A DNA stretch of 64,000 bases from Adiantum capillus-veneris (lineage: Eukaryota > Streptophyta > Polypodiopsida > Polypodiales > Pteridaceae), in assembly GCA_014529385.2 (NCBI GenBank), contig CM043951.1:112132969-112196968 (forward strand), in the 5' to 3' direction. A model generated the notes under the pieces. The model had not been told where the DNA came from. It saw nothing but the letters and a program-made list of their open reading frames with translations, and ran no database searches. A program made the position numbers and the translations under genes. Shown here in pieces: positions 45,532 through 56,685 of this stretch (within the stretch, counting starts at the first letter, position 1; every line of letters begins with the position of its first letter).

Positions 45532-47586
45532 TTTCGTCATTACTTGCTACCACGGCCTTTTGTTTTCTTGACGAGTTATGCCTTTTTGCCACAGTTAATT
45601 AATGGTACTAACATGTCAAATGTGGTGAAGAAATGGGTAATTGAGCTGCAAGAGTTTGAGTTCTCTTTTCTAGTGGAAGATAGTACAAGGGCTACCCTAG
45701 CTGATTTGTTGACCTACAAGGAGAATCCCTTTATTTTTAAGGAAGAGGTGGTGAGAAAGGTAGTTGAAGAAGTTCCACAGATCAGCAATGCACATTTGTT
45801 GTTCTTTGATGGTTCATACAGAAAGAGCCATGATGCAGCTTCAGGGGGTATAGCACTTTATGATCCAGAGGGGAAGCTAGTATGCAAGAGAGGGTTCAAA
45901 TTGGATGCTCATAGTAACAATGAGGCTGAATATGCTACTATGGAAGCCGGATTACACATTTGTTTGAAGCATGGGGTTCGAAGGTTGAGCATAAAAGGTG
46001 ATGCCTTGTTGGTGGTGAAGCAAGTGCTGGGTGTGTGGAAGAGCAAGAACACCTCATTGAAGGAAATGTGCTTCAGAATTAAAGGCCTGTTAAAAAATTT
46101 TGAAGCATGGAGCATCAGACACATTGAACGTGCTCTAAATGGAGAGGCACATGAAGCATCTCAAAGCATGATTGGGGAGCTATTTGTGTTGAGGACCACT
46201 TTACCTCTTTATCATGGCCGGGAAAGTTTGGCTCAAGAAGAGGAGTTTTTGCTAACAAGAATCATTCCAAAGGAGATTCAGAAGTCTAAGAAGTATGTCT
46301 TTGTGCGTAGAGCATACAGGTACAAATTGATTGGTGATGTCTTATACATGAAAGGGGCTGATCTCGTGTTGAGACGTGTACCTTGGCGGGAGGAGCTTTA
46401 CAGAGTGTTGGAAGAGAATCATGAAGGCGCATGTGGTGGCCATTTTGCTCTAAAGATCACCTTGCATAAGATTTTTCAAGAGGGGTATGTATGGCCTAGT
46501 TTGCACAAGGATGTTCACCATTGGTGTAGGTCTTGCAATAGGTGTCAAGCATTTGGGAAGAGAGTGTTGAAGCTAGAGCTACGAAAAACCATTATGGCGT
46601 TTGATGTGTTTGAAAAGTGGGGGATTGATGCAATAGGCCCGTTACCTATCACAAGTAGAGGCAAAAGCTATATCTTGACGGCAGTGGACTATCTCTCTAG
46701 ATGGGCAGAGGCTATAGCAGTAAAACAGATCACTGCAAAGGATGTGGCAAAATTTGTGTATGATGAAATATGTTGCAAGTTTGGGGTGCCATTGGAGCTA
46801 CTTTCAGATAAGGGGCCTGGCTTTAGAGCTAAACTGCTAGATTTTTTATGTGCAAAGATGAAGATTAGGCACCAGCATACCACTCCTTATTACCCACAGT
46901 GTAATGGCTTAAATGAAAGATTCAATGGTGAGTTGGTACAGATTCTTTCGAAAGTGACAGAGCACCAAGGAAAGAATTGGGATTTGGAATTGCCTAGTGC
47001 ATTATGGGCTTACCGTACTTTGGTGAAGACAGGTACAGGGTTTACTCCATTTCATTTGGTGTATGGAAAAGAAGCACTATTGCTTGTGGAAGTAGAGTTG
47101 CCTGCGGTCGAGATGTTAGAGAAGTTGCTTGGGCCGCCTAGTGATGCATTCGAAGAGAGGCTCTTGCAGTTACAAGAGGTCCAGTTGGATAGGATGGGCG
47201 CATTGGAGCATTATGGGCAGATGCAGGATAAGGCTTTGGCAAAGATAAATGAACAGGTCAAAAGTAAGGGTATCAAGAAACATGACTTGGTTTTGCGCTA
47301 CAACAGTAATCAGGACAACACCTTCCAAAAGAAGTTTCAAATTAAGTGGGAATGCCCTTTCAAGGTAGTGGAGTGTTTTCCAAATGGCACATATCAGCTG
47401 GCTAACCTGGATGGTGTTCTACATAGGTCAAGGGTAAATGGATTGCGTCTTAAATCGTATCATGCTAGATTGATGATGGTGGAGCAAGATGAGATGTCTG
47501 TGGATCAAGCATTGTTGGTGAGGGATGAGGAGACCTCTGATGCGGCGAGTCTCATATCTCTCTTTGCTGTTGCTGATCATGAATGA
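45532..47586 (+). CDS. Archaeal-type RNase H and integrase, Tat-type element
   Basis: Same frame as upstream, after the TGA. The end of the first RNase H (FRHYLLPRPFVFLTSY) is followed by a second RNase H of the archaeal type at about 45800-46180: LLFFDGSYRKSH, GGIALYDPEGKLV, NNEAEYATMEAGL, GDALLVVKQVLG. The zinc-binding HHCC of the integrase is HEGACGGHF through CRSCNRCQ (about 46423-46540). The core has WGIDAIGPLP, VDYLSRWAEA, LLSDKGPGF and NGLNERFNGE, giving D,D,E. The C-terminal part (FQIKWECPFKVVECF, YQLANLDGV) ends at TGA 47584-47586. All catalytic residues of the integrase are intact. Confidence 0.92.
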   Translation, partial: FRHYLLPRPFVFLTSYAFLPQLINGTNMSNVVKKWVIELQEFEFSFLVEDSTRATLADLLTYKENPFIFKEEVVRKVVEEVPQISNAHLLFFDGSYRKSHDAASGGIALYDPEGKLVCKRGFKLDAHSNNEAEYATMEAGLHICLKHGVRRLSIKGDALLVVKQVLGVWKSKNTSLKEMCFRIKGLLKNFEAWSIRHIERALNGEAHEASQSMIGELFVLRTTLPLYHGRESLAQEEEFLLTRIIPKEIQKSKKYVFVRRAYRYKLIGDVLYMKGADLVLRRVPWREELYRVLEENHEGACGGHFALKITLHKIFQEGYVWPSLHKDVHHWCRSCNRCQAFGKRVLKLELRKTIMAFDVFEKWGIDAIGPLPITSRGKSYILTAVDYLSRWAEAIAVKQITAKDVAKFVYDEICCKFGVPLELLSDKGPGFRAKLLDFLCAKMKIRHQHTTPYYPQCNGLNERFNGELVQILSKVTEHQGKNWDLELPSALWAYRTLVKTGTGFTPFHLVYGKEALLLVEVELPAVEMLEKLLGPPSDAFEERLLQLQEVQLDRMGALEHYGQMQDKALAKINEQVKSKGIKKHDLVLRYNSNQDNTFQKKFQIKWECPFKVVECFPNGTYQLANLDGVLHRSRVNGLRLKSYHARLMMVEQDEMSVDQALLVRDEETSDAASLISLFAVADHE

Positions 47587-47593
47587 TCTAGCG

Positions 47594-47614
47594 GGCTAGG
47601 GGATGGGCAAATTA
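47594..47614 (+). promoter_or_regulatory. Polypurine tract region of the Tat-type element
   Basis: Purine-rich AGGGGATGGGCAAA lies immediately before the right LTR, the expected plus-strand primer site. Confidence 0.6.
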
Positions 47615-48764
47615 TGTCAGGAGTTTTTTGGAGCAAGGGATTGCGCATATGTACATATACATGAATGGTGCATCAAATAAAGAATTGCCCATTTTTCAGA
47701 GCCAGGTGGTTACGTGGGGCCCACATGTGTACAGGTAGGACAGGGTGTACATAGTGCATCGATTTTCACTATCACCAGTACCACTGTGTTTTTTCTACAA
47801 TAAGGAGGAGTTGGTAGCGCGTAAAAATTCTCGAGGAAGCTATCCACGGGCCGACGACATGAGGTAAGCAGGTGCGTCAGATGGCATCTAGTGGCGTCAG
47901 GAGGGCGAACGAGGTCAATATTTGCACGCGGATGAGGACGGACACAACGTGGGTGTTTTCTTGTAAGAGTTATGCAGAAATTTCATCATTAGGACCACTT
48001 TTTGGGGCCACTTCACGTGGTTGCGAGACGCATTATTGAAAAGAAATGAGTGCCAGGTGTGCGGATGACGCAAAAAGGTGACAACTATGCACTGCGAGGT
48101 CAGTTTTTGGCCTGTTCGGGGTCCGTTTGAGGTCATCTAAAAGGCCAAGGGTGCCCAACTAAAAAAGCTAAGTGTAGGAATTGAAAAAACAGAGAGAAGA
48201 CTGGAAAAAACGTGGAGAAGAGAGGAGGAACAGCCACATGTGTGTTTTTGGGGTTTTTGGAGCCTGTTTTGGCCGTAAACTGCTCATCCGAGGTCGGATT
48301 ATTTGAGCACTTTGACATTGTAGACTGGGGTTTTGGGCCGTTTCGGGCGCGATGGCGCTGACCATTTTTCCAAATTCCTCACTCTTTTTCTGCTGTTTTT
48401 TCAGTGTAAGTTTCTCCTATGAGCGAAGTTTCTTCTCTAGTTTGTGATTGTATCTGGCTTATTTTACCCATATTGTGTGAGCTATTTGCCGCATTGGTGT
48501 TGGCCCAAGCTCAATTGTATCTAAACATCAGAAATTATCCTCTTTTGAGCTGAGTTTTTGGGGGGGGTGTGTGTGTGTGTGCCTGTGTGGAGTGGGCAAG
48601 TGGATAGTCTCTCTCCTCTCACTCCAGAGGTGTGTTCCCTGTCTCGGCCAGGTGTGTTGTCTAAGCCGAGTGGTGCCCCATAGTGTGTGTGTGTGTGTGT
48701 ATCTTCCCAAGAGTGTGTATCGGGTCGTTATAGAGGCGTTGTGTGTGTTTTCATCCCGCTCACA
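47615..48764 (+). repeat. Right LTR of the Tat-type element
   Basis: Pairs with the left LTR. Differences cluster in its last 300 bp, for example a longer G run at about 48560 and a longer GT tract at about 48683. Confidence 0.95.
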
Positions 48765-48835
48765 ACGGGATTCAAAGGTAGCATTTGTTGGAGCATCATG
48801 ATATGCTTGCTGATTCTCTTGTGGATATGTAAGTG

Positions 48836-49052
48836 TGACATTCTTTGTCAAAGCCAAAGCATCATAGAGAAGCTTACTTCTTGCAATGTTGTACCATATG
48901 TATGCATTGTCAAAGCATGTGGTGTGGTGAATATGGTCATATGATGCTTTGCTAACTTTGATCTCTTGCCTCATATGCCACAAAAAAAAAAATTGATCCA
49001 CAAAAAGCTTCACAAACAACATCAAAGAGTGTTAGAAAGCGACATATAAAAA
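48836..49052 (+). repeat. Copy B of the 3.5-kb repeat, left part
   Basis: Matches 13195-13408 of copy A, in the same orientation. Ends with AAAAA, the target of the next insertion. Confidence 0.85.
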
Positions 49053-49206
49053 TGTCAGGACACCGGCAAGGCCGGACTAGATAAGGGCATGGCCGGGCTA
49101 GGCGGTGTGGAACGGGGAGTCCAACTAGGGCAAAGAACCAAGGGCTTTTCTATATAATGAGTTGTTGGGTGGTGGACTCTCATACCCTAGTTTCCTTTGT
49201 CTTACA
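49053..49206 (+). repeat. Left LTR of the 154-bp-LTR element
   Basis: Begins TGTCAGGACACCGGC and ends CTTACA; contains a CTATATAAT TATA-like box at 49150. Confidence 0.93.
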
Positions 49207-49207
49207 T

Positions 49208-49219
49208 TGGTATCAGAGC
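49208..49219 (+). promoter_or_regulatory. Primer-binding site (initiator tRNA-Met)
   Basis: TGGTATCAGAGC one base after the left LTR. Confidence 0.95.
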
Positions 49220-52200
49220 TAGGGGAGAAGGAGCCATGGAAGAGGGGGGAAGGTTGCATGAAAGCATGCTCGTATTCTTTGCTCGTGTTCTCTCTCTCAA
49301 TGGAAGGCATCCCTCTCTCCCTCATTTTCAACATCAAAAGAAATGTGCATGCCCTTGCTCGCAAGCCTTGGGGTGCAAACGGCTATGCAAGAAGGCGGTT
49401 GTGCAAATAGTCGGGGCCAAGGCACCCTTGCGTGTGCAGATGCCCTTGCTAGGCGATAAGGCCCAGGCCATCAGCACCGTGGGCAAGCCCGCTTAGCAGG
49501 AGGAAGGGCCGAACCTTTGACCTGCAAGGAGCGGCTCTCCGGATGCGCGCTAGTTACAGCAGCAACCTTCGCTTCTGCTGCACGGCCGCAAGATGACTAC
49601 ACTAGTGTAGAGGAGCACTTCCCAACCTGCGCAGTCGACCATGGCGGCGGCAGTAGAGTTGCATTTTTTTTAATCAAATTTTTTTCTTTTTTTGCCCTAC
49701 CCTACTAAGGGTTTTGGCCCACGGTCCCGTTATCTGGGCACAACCAAGCCATGTCACAGGTCATCGATGGCAACATCACACGACATCGACGGGCGCCACC
49801 ATCTCCGAAGTCAAGTAGCGCTCACGCAGCATCCCATGGGCAGTCCGCCATAGCCACGCCTTTGGAAGTTCGAAGGACATCCGGGTAGTGGGGTACAAAA
49901 TTTTCAATACGAAAAATCTTTGAAAACTCAAGGCTTTGGTAAAGTTCAAGTTAACCTATCTATATTTGTTTTTTCTCAGTTGATTACCCCTATAGCTTAT
50001 GCAGGGTGGCTTAGTTGCCTAGTCCAGCTGTGATTTGTATTGGAAGCAACATGTATCCGTACACGAGAACCATTCAATAGCATGTGATTGCCAACACTTT
50101 GATTCCCAAGCTCAGATAGAGGATCAAACCTACGGTTGGGTGGTTTCAATCCCAAACCACAACCTCTAGGGTAACTAACCTTGTGTGAGGCAAGGCCTGT
50201 GCTTTGTTGACTCAAGGTGCTCGGCAAGGACAAGCTTTAATTATTATTTCACGATGTTGGTTAGCACGACCCGGATCGAAGTTCACGGCAGGATGTCTAC
50301 CATCAATGTAATCAACCAGGTTTATGATCCTCAGCAAGCATCTTCTGATGCAACAACGAGATTTATTGCTGGGATTGGGTCTTCCACGACAGAGGAGCGC
50401 ATCGGGCCATAGCTTGCATTGGCCATTGACTTTCTTCATATGAACTGGAATGAATGCTCACGACTACCATTCATAGAACCAGGCAGGTCTAAGATGCATA
50501 ACGTGTACGTGTTATACTAATTTTCACTTACATTTACAGTACGACACGGTCGATTTTTTGTGCATGATTGACAAGGTTGTCTCTCTTTGCTATGACATTT
50601 GTCGTCAATAGCATTTGTTGGCAATGCGGCCAGACAGAGTTCTATGAAGCCAGGCTTCAATATCTACATCTTGCATTGAAGCTGGTCACGTTTGGTATAT
50701 GCTATGAGCATACACAATAGGGAAGGAATAGGAAAGGTGTTTGCAGGTGAATTCAATTTTGCAGGTTATGGCCTTATCTACCAGACGGGTGTACAGGACA
50801 TACGAGGACGTCTGTGCAGATATGGCTATGGACTGTTTTGGAATGAGTTTTCCTCCCACGACTAGGTTAGCCAATTTTGAGTTTTTCTTGTTTTTTTTTC
50901 TTGTTTACACTTTACTTGGCAATTACTGTCATTGTGCAAAGCAAAGTTGTCACAGGAACAGAATAATAGAGATAGACAACAAAGACAGAGAAAGAGATCT
51001 TTGTATTGATAGTGTTTGATACAGCAGAGGAGCAATAAAATATATGGGCGCACTCCGTTGTATGGAGCTCGAACCTCTCGACCACCCCCGAGCTTCAGTT
51101 CTCTTGCATGCAGCGTCTCACTCGCACTCGCACTCGCAGAAGAGAGATCGTTGAATGATCCCCAAAACGCACCACCCGTCTTTCTATTCTGATTTTTCCT
51201 CTAAAAGCATGCGACCTCTCAAAATAGCCGCTTCTTTATTTTTGGCGTTCGGTCGACTCGACTTGCGCGCCAAGTATACCTGCAAGAATAAGGTAAAAAA
51301 CGTGATCGCGAAGCGATCCGTAAAGGTCAGATTTTTGAGTCCACAAATTTTCAGCTGTCTTCAACTGAACATAACTCCCAAACGGAGCCAAAACAGTCCA
51401 AGTCTGTCTCACACAATCTTGTTGCCCTCGCTGCACTCTTGGACGGCTATGTGATGGAAAATTTCCATAGCCCGCTCTGATTTTCTGAAAATCAACCTGC
51501 AAAACAGCATTTTCTACAAAAACGATGCAAAAACAGCAAATCCCACTTTTTTTCTTAATCTTTGGCCCTCAACGAGCATCAAAACATCAAAATCTCTAAA
51601 GACTCAGAGAACCAAAGTTGTTCCTTATAACACAGGCTACAATTGCTTCATACATCACTTTTCCAAAATCCCACGTTAACACCTTCAAAAATGCCCCAGA
51701 AAGTGCCTTCCGGACCAAAAAATTTTATTGGACGAAAACAATCCACACATCCTTCTACACAGTGGACTAACTTTAAAACGACCAAAACTTCCTAGAAAAA
51801 ACAAAATTTATTGCTAAAACACCTCAAAATCAAGTCCTGTTACAAAAGTGCTTTGGGAATTTTATAGGAAGCACAGCTTCAGGGAACTGGCGAAATAGGA
51901 AATATCAGCTCACAGAATCCCTACCAGTCTAAATTGTGCAAGGTACTTATAGTTTTGGTTCTCACGGTTGAGGCCATCACTCTGCACAAGGGCTAACAAT
52001 TCTTCATGCAAGGCATGCTAGTGAAGTGAATTCAATTCTACTGCTTCCGCTAACACACTCGCAACTCTGTCAAGGATAGAGTACGGATGGATTACTGGTT
52101 GCTATCAACACTAAAAAGAACCTAAATGTCGACCAGATTCACCGGCAAGGTGCCCCTTTCAAGTCATCCTCATACAGTGACGACCCTACACGGTAGATGG

Positions 52201-54880
52201 TCAAGATTTGACTTGTGTTTTCTGTTGCGCGCCTCTCTCGATGAGAGCGTCATACAGACAGATTGTGGTATGCTTATAGGATAAGATGCAATTTAGGCAT
52301 AAGATGTCTAAGAGCACACATTCTGGGCACACACTCTACAAATTTAAGGAAAGTTCCTCAGCCCAGCATGCTCTTCTTCTCTCTCTTTTCCTTATTTCTC
52401 TCAAGAATAATGAGAACTTTCTAAGAAGCTTTTCATACATGTTTCATTCGGGAGTCAGCATGAGCCAAGGTGCTCTTACTCTCAGCTAGAAATGGGCCAA
52501 GATGCCATTCACATTAGTTTTCATCGGTTTATCGATTAAACACTATATGTCATAAGAGCTAGGAGCTACACACAGGCTGGCTAAGAGCCATTGTCAGATC
52601 TTGGGTAAGACGCAACTATTGCCATTCCTTGTGTGATTGTTCTTAGGATCGAACATATTTGCCTAGTGGAGTACACATCGAACATCTTGACGTTAATGGA
52701 CGAGCAAGAGTCTTGTCATTTTGGAGGATTAGGGTGTCATTTTTTCACTATATGTTTCTAGGGCAACGCTCAAGTTGAATTTTTGATACTCTTGCACTTA
52801 CATCAACTGAGCTATACCATGGAGTCCAGAGGCAGCAAACAATTGAGACATCATCGCTGTTGATATGAGCTAGGCATCTCACTTGTGTGGATTTCTTTCT
52901 CTCTCTATAGCACTACGAGTGTCTATGGCATCACATGTTTGGGGTAAGACCCAACGGATGCTTACTGAATCACTCTATACGCATTGAGGATCACAATTTG
53001 ATCTCTTATAATTTCAAGGAAATAATTCCGCAATCTACCACGTGGTAGCAAAAAAAAATCAACTTTTTAAGTTGATTCTCATCATTATGTACACGGTTAG
53101 CTAGGTTGGTTACCATTACCTTCTAGTTGCGCAGTTCTACAAAGGGTCTTACCAAGGCGTTTGACCACGTAGCTTCTACCCAACGGGTTTGGATTGCGAA
53201 GGCACAGCCAGGGTTTCTAGTGCAATGTTGCTTTTTTTTTCACATGTGGACGACGTGTTCCTCTGTATTTGAATACGGGTAAGTGAACATTCAGTTCAAT
53301 CTCCAGGTACGCATCTATTGATGTGGTGTTATTCCAGTTTTTAGTATGCATTGCTTGGATGTTTCAATAAATACGCTTGAATATTTTAGGCCCATGCCAA
53401 GGGAATGTCAAAACATGTATTTTGGGCCATACTGTCCAATGTACATTATGGTGTTATGAATCTACTTGTAGGATTCGATTTGGCACATATTGTCACACGG
53501 GATACAACATAGTTTAGGGACTCAAGGAGTTTGGTTTAGCCAGTGTGGAGCAAGGATAATGAGGGTCTCTCTCACTCCCGTCGTAGAGTGTTTACAATTA
53601 TCTCTACACACAAGTACATCTTGTACTTGTAGGATGTTCTTTTTTCAGACATCCTTAGTTGAGATATATTCCACACGTGGCGAATATGAGTCTCTGGGAC
53701 TGACACTCACACCCACTATTTCAAATATGTGTCACGACAAAGTCCCTAAGTGCTGGTCCAATCAATTTTCTAGACCATTTTTAGCACGGCATATCAGGAA
53801 AAATTTCAATGGCTAGAAATTGTCGGATACTTACAATGACTTGTTAAGGTACAAGTACTACTAAAAAACATTACAGATGGTTGTTTATACATATAGGAAA
53901 TTAAAAAGTTTCATTGTTTGTACCTGGAAGTGATCACTGTTTCACCTTCTATTATGGTTCAGATGGTTCAGCAAGGCTTGCACAAGATTGCAACTGAAAG
54001 TATTTAGTTTCTTTTCAGACCAATTTACATTTCTTTTTAATGTGTGCTAGGCGCATCACATTTTCCATAAGTATTGGCACGGTTTACCATGGATACACAG
54101 ATCCGGATCTGTGTTTTGCTAAAGGCATGCACACTAGGTGTTATGGCCGGCCCTAGTGTTTAGCAGAGGCAGATTTAGAACGGCATGCATATTCCTCAAG
54201 TTGTTGCTTATGAAGCATTTTTGCACTCTAAGTGCAGTATCTCTATGAGATTACTTTTTAGGTCTACCAATCACCAATAGAGTTCATGGCTCGGTTTGGA
54301 TTCTTGTAGATATTTCAAGTTAACTACTAGGGTTATTCATTCCATAGTTGATTCTTCAGCAATGTGGTACGATACTGTTATCCCATTTACCAGCCATCTG
54401 GAAAGTGTAACTGTAAATCGAGGGGAAAACACACCTCAGTACTGTCACGTGTAATCTTGTGCTCAAGGATATTCAAGTGCATACGTTAGCACCATGCGAT
54501 CCAATTAGTAAGGATTTATTGCTCTTCTTGGAGTTTTGCTTACTATCAGTTAAGGCATGTTGCGACTCGGTAGTCTCTTCATGTATATGTGAGGTTCTCA
54601 ACCTTGACACTCGTTAGGGTGGGGTTGTTTACTGATAAAATTTGAGAACAAGTCAAGGACTTACACTTGGCTGATGATTTAGATCAGGAAGTTACTTTCA
54701 CAGAAAGTGAAAAGCGGTACTCTTTCAGGTATATCTTTGTCGTGATAACTCGTTTAGCATGCTCATGTGTGTTCTAAATGGAGTCTACACACTATGATTG
54801 GATAGGAATCGGTAACACAAGATGGTTGCATATGGACAACAATGTGAAAAATCAAGATGTTACTCTTGGTTTCATTGAAC
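49220..54880 (+). other. Interior of the 154-bp-LTR element, mostly non-coding
   Basis: No gag, protease, polymerase or integrase core could be found in any frame. A few stretches look genic: a 99-codon frame at 49197-49496, and exon-like pieces near 50240-50410 and 50760-50870 (STRRVYRTYEDVCADMAMDC) with AG/GT-like borders. I cannot assign them to a family. 51060-52500 and 53500-53820 show nothing convincing. The interior may be replaced or captured host DNA. Confidence 0.4.
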
Positions 54881-54884
54881 CTCC

Positions 54885-55006
54885 TGCTAAACCGTGTTTC
54901 GGTCAACCAAACAACTGGATCCATGAAGGATGCCACTTGGGAAAACATTAGTGTTCTTAAGAAGAAGTTTCCCACTTTTGTTTTTGAGGATGAAAACTCT
55001 TCTTAA
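54885..55006 (+). pseudogene. C-terminal end of a Ty3/gypsy polyprotein (chromodomain-like)
   Basis: Reads KDATWENISVLKKKFPTFVF and then EDENSS at the very end of the interior, just before the polypurine tract. This matches the usual closing segment of plant gypsy polyproteins (ATWE, then FPxF-x-EDE). It identifies the parent of the element as a gypsy retrotransposon. Upstream of it the frame is quickly lost. Confidence 0.65.
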
Positions 55007-55017
55007 GGGGGGAGTAA

Positions 55018-55171
55018 TGTCAGGACACCGGCAAGGCCGGAATAGACAAGGGCATGGCCGGGCTAGGCGGTGTGGAATGGGGAGTCCAACTAGGGCAAAG
55101 GGCCAAGGGCTTGCCTATATAATGGGTGGTTGGGTGGTGGACTCCCATACCCTAGTTTCCCTTGTCTTACA
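55018..55171 (+). repeat. Right LTR of the 154-bp-LTR element
   Basis: Follows the polypurine tract; see the left LTR. Confidence 0.93.
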
Positions 55172-56152
55172 AAAAATCTATATCAACAAGCTTTCTAGGC
55201 ACATTATGTGCGTACAAATTTTGATGTATATGCATTTTCTTGTCCAACACAACTAGATTATGGAGCAAGGTATGGATCGGGGGGGGATCGGTTGTGACTA
55301 TCGTGTGAGGGTAGAAAATAGGGTTATTAGATCTCAATTTGTTTACATATAAAAGGGTACTTTATTTAATGGAATTGGAAAAAATGTTTACAATTTGAAT
55401 AGAAAAAAGATGTATTAATATTTACAAATTAGGAGTCTTAGAAATAGTCCTTGAATGCATGCAATATACCGATTATACATATTAACCCCCCCCAAAAGGG
55501 TGAGGTACATATTTTGTCTTATAATTACTGGGGAAACAAAATGTTGAGTCTTCACTATACTTCTAAATGGCACTTCTCTATGACATGCATGAGGAGGCTG
55601 AATTAGTCACATGTTTTTCTTACATCTTGACAAAAATTCATTCTCTATCTTGCACACTCACGAACGAGAAGCCAACATATGAGACCACATTTCCATCAAT
55701 TTGTATATCTTACACATCTTCTATTTCATGTACCTTTAATTCATTTGTCTTATAATTTTTCATTTCATGTCCCTTTAATTAATTTGATCTCAATTATTTT
55801 TTGACTCATCAATGAGCATCTCTCTCTACTACATGTAAGGATGCTTTTTATTTTATGCCTCATCAAAAACCATTTGTCTACAATCTACTACATATACACA
55901 TACTCTTCGTGACTTGCAAGACTCAACAAGCATCAATATTAAATTGCACCAACATGCACATCCATAATAAGGCCTATGGACACAGATCCTCAGCACTAGT
56001 TGACACGGATATTGAATGAAGTGCAAGTGGTGGGATCTACAACATTGAAGTGAAGCACAATTGTCGTTAAGCTCGGATGTCATTCGGTTTGTCCATGTTT
56101 ACTTTTTTGGTCTCTATTTTCCCCCCCTGATTGAGTTCACATTATGCAAGAG

Positions 56153-56231
56153 TGGTTTCATCGTGGGGACAAACAATCCCACATGGGTGTGTGGTTTCAT
56201 CGTGGGGACAAACAATCCCACACAGGTGCGT
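56153..56231 (+). repeat. 39-bp tandem duplication next to the SINE-like block
   Basis: GTGGTTTCATCGTGGGGACA and the following 19 bases occur twice in succession in copy B and once in copy A. Confidence 0.85.
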
Positions 56232-56450
56232 GGTTAGAGCATCGGGCTACCAAATGTGAGGTGCTAGGTTCGAGTCTCTTATCCAGGGGGTCGCGGGTCA
56301 ACATACTGGATTTTTTCCCCAAACATATCTCCTTCTTGAGATTCCCGCAGTGAGCTCGCAGCCGTTGATCCCACTCCCCTGGGGTCAGGCCCGTGATGGA
56401 TAGATAGTGTTGTGGGACGTAGATTCTTGATGATGAATGAGATAAGCCTC
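56222..56450 (+). mobile_element. tRNA-derived SINE-like sequence in copy B
   Basis: Box A TGGTTAGAGCATCGG at about 56231 and box B GGTTCGAGTCT at 56267. Same body as the block in copy A (27885-28115), with a few differences. Its presence in both copies means it was part of the repeat before duplication. Confidence 0.6.
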
Positions 56451-56635
56451 AACTTTAGATCTTTAATAGTATTGTGATGTGATGATTGTAGTGTCTAGCT
56501 GATGGTGCCAGCTTGTGGAAGGTCTGCTTCCACAAGTAGCATGGAATACAGAATTCGGCAGAATGGGTTACACTAGAAGCTTCGTGTTTTTTTTTGTCTC
56601 ACTAACTTCAGATGTGTTTTGTGCAGCCTCATAAG

Positions 56636-56636
<1 letters not shown>

Positions 56637-56683
<47 letters not shown>
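56637..56683. repeat. (CT)n microsatellite
   Basis: About 46 bp; the copy A counterpart near 28292 has only about 18 bp. Confidence 0.95.

Positions 56684-56685
<2 letters not shown>

Larger units (their letters stand above)
40058..48764 (+). mobile_element. Ty3/gypsy LTR retrotransposon, Tat type, 8.7 kb
   Basis: Long LTRs at 40058-41201 and 47615-48764, both beginning TGTCAGGAG and ending CTCACA. They differ at about a dozen positions, mostly in GT microsatellites near the end, so the insertion is fairly recent. The 4-base flank ACGG is found on both sides (40054-40057 and 48765-48768); a fifth base no longer matches. The interior order is leader, gag, protease, reverse transcriptase, RNase H, second archaeal-type RNase H, integrase. 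The gypsy order plus the second RNase H is characteristic of the Tat lineage. Four frame breaks make this copy non-autonomous. Confidence 0.93.
49053..55171 (+). mobile_element. 6.1-kb LTR element with 154-bp LTRs and almost no coding capacity
   Basis: LTRs of 154 bp at 49053-49206 and 55018-55171, both TGTCAGG...CTTACA, with 11 differences by eye (7 percent). Target duplication AAAAA (49048-49052 and 55172-55176), with the empty site in copy A at about 13403-13410. The primer site TGGTATCAGAGC follows at 49208, and the polypurine tract AAGGGGGGAG is at 55004-55013. The 5.8-kb interior keeps only the last part of a gypsy-type polyprotein before the polypurine tract. Such elements are called LARD or TR-GAG-like when they depend on a relative. 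Age from LTR difference is greater than for the copia or Tat-type insertions. Confidence 0.9.

Noticed and set aside
49162-49708. Open frames after the primer site of the 154-bp-LTR element taken as a gag gene
   Set aside because: No capsid or zinc-knuckle motif is present; they are kept only as unassigned interior.
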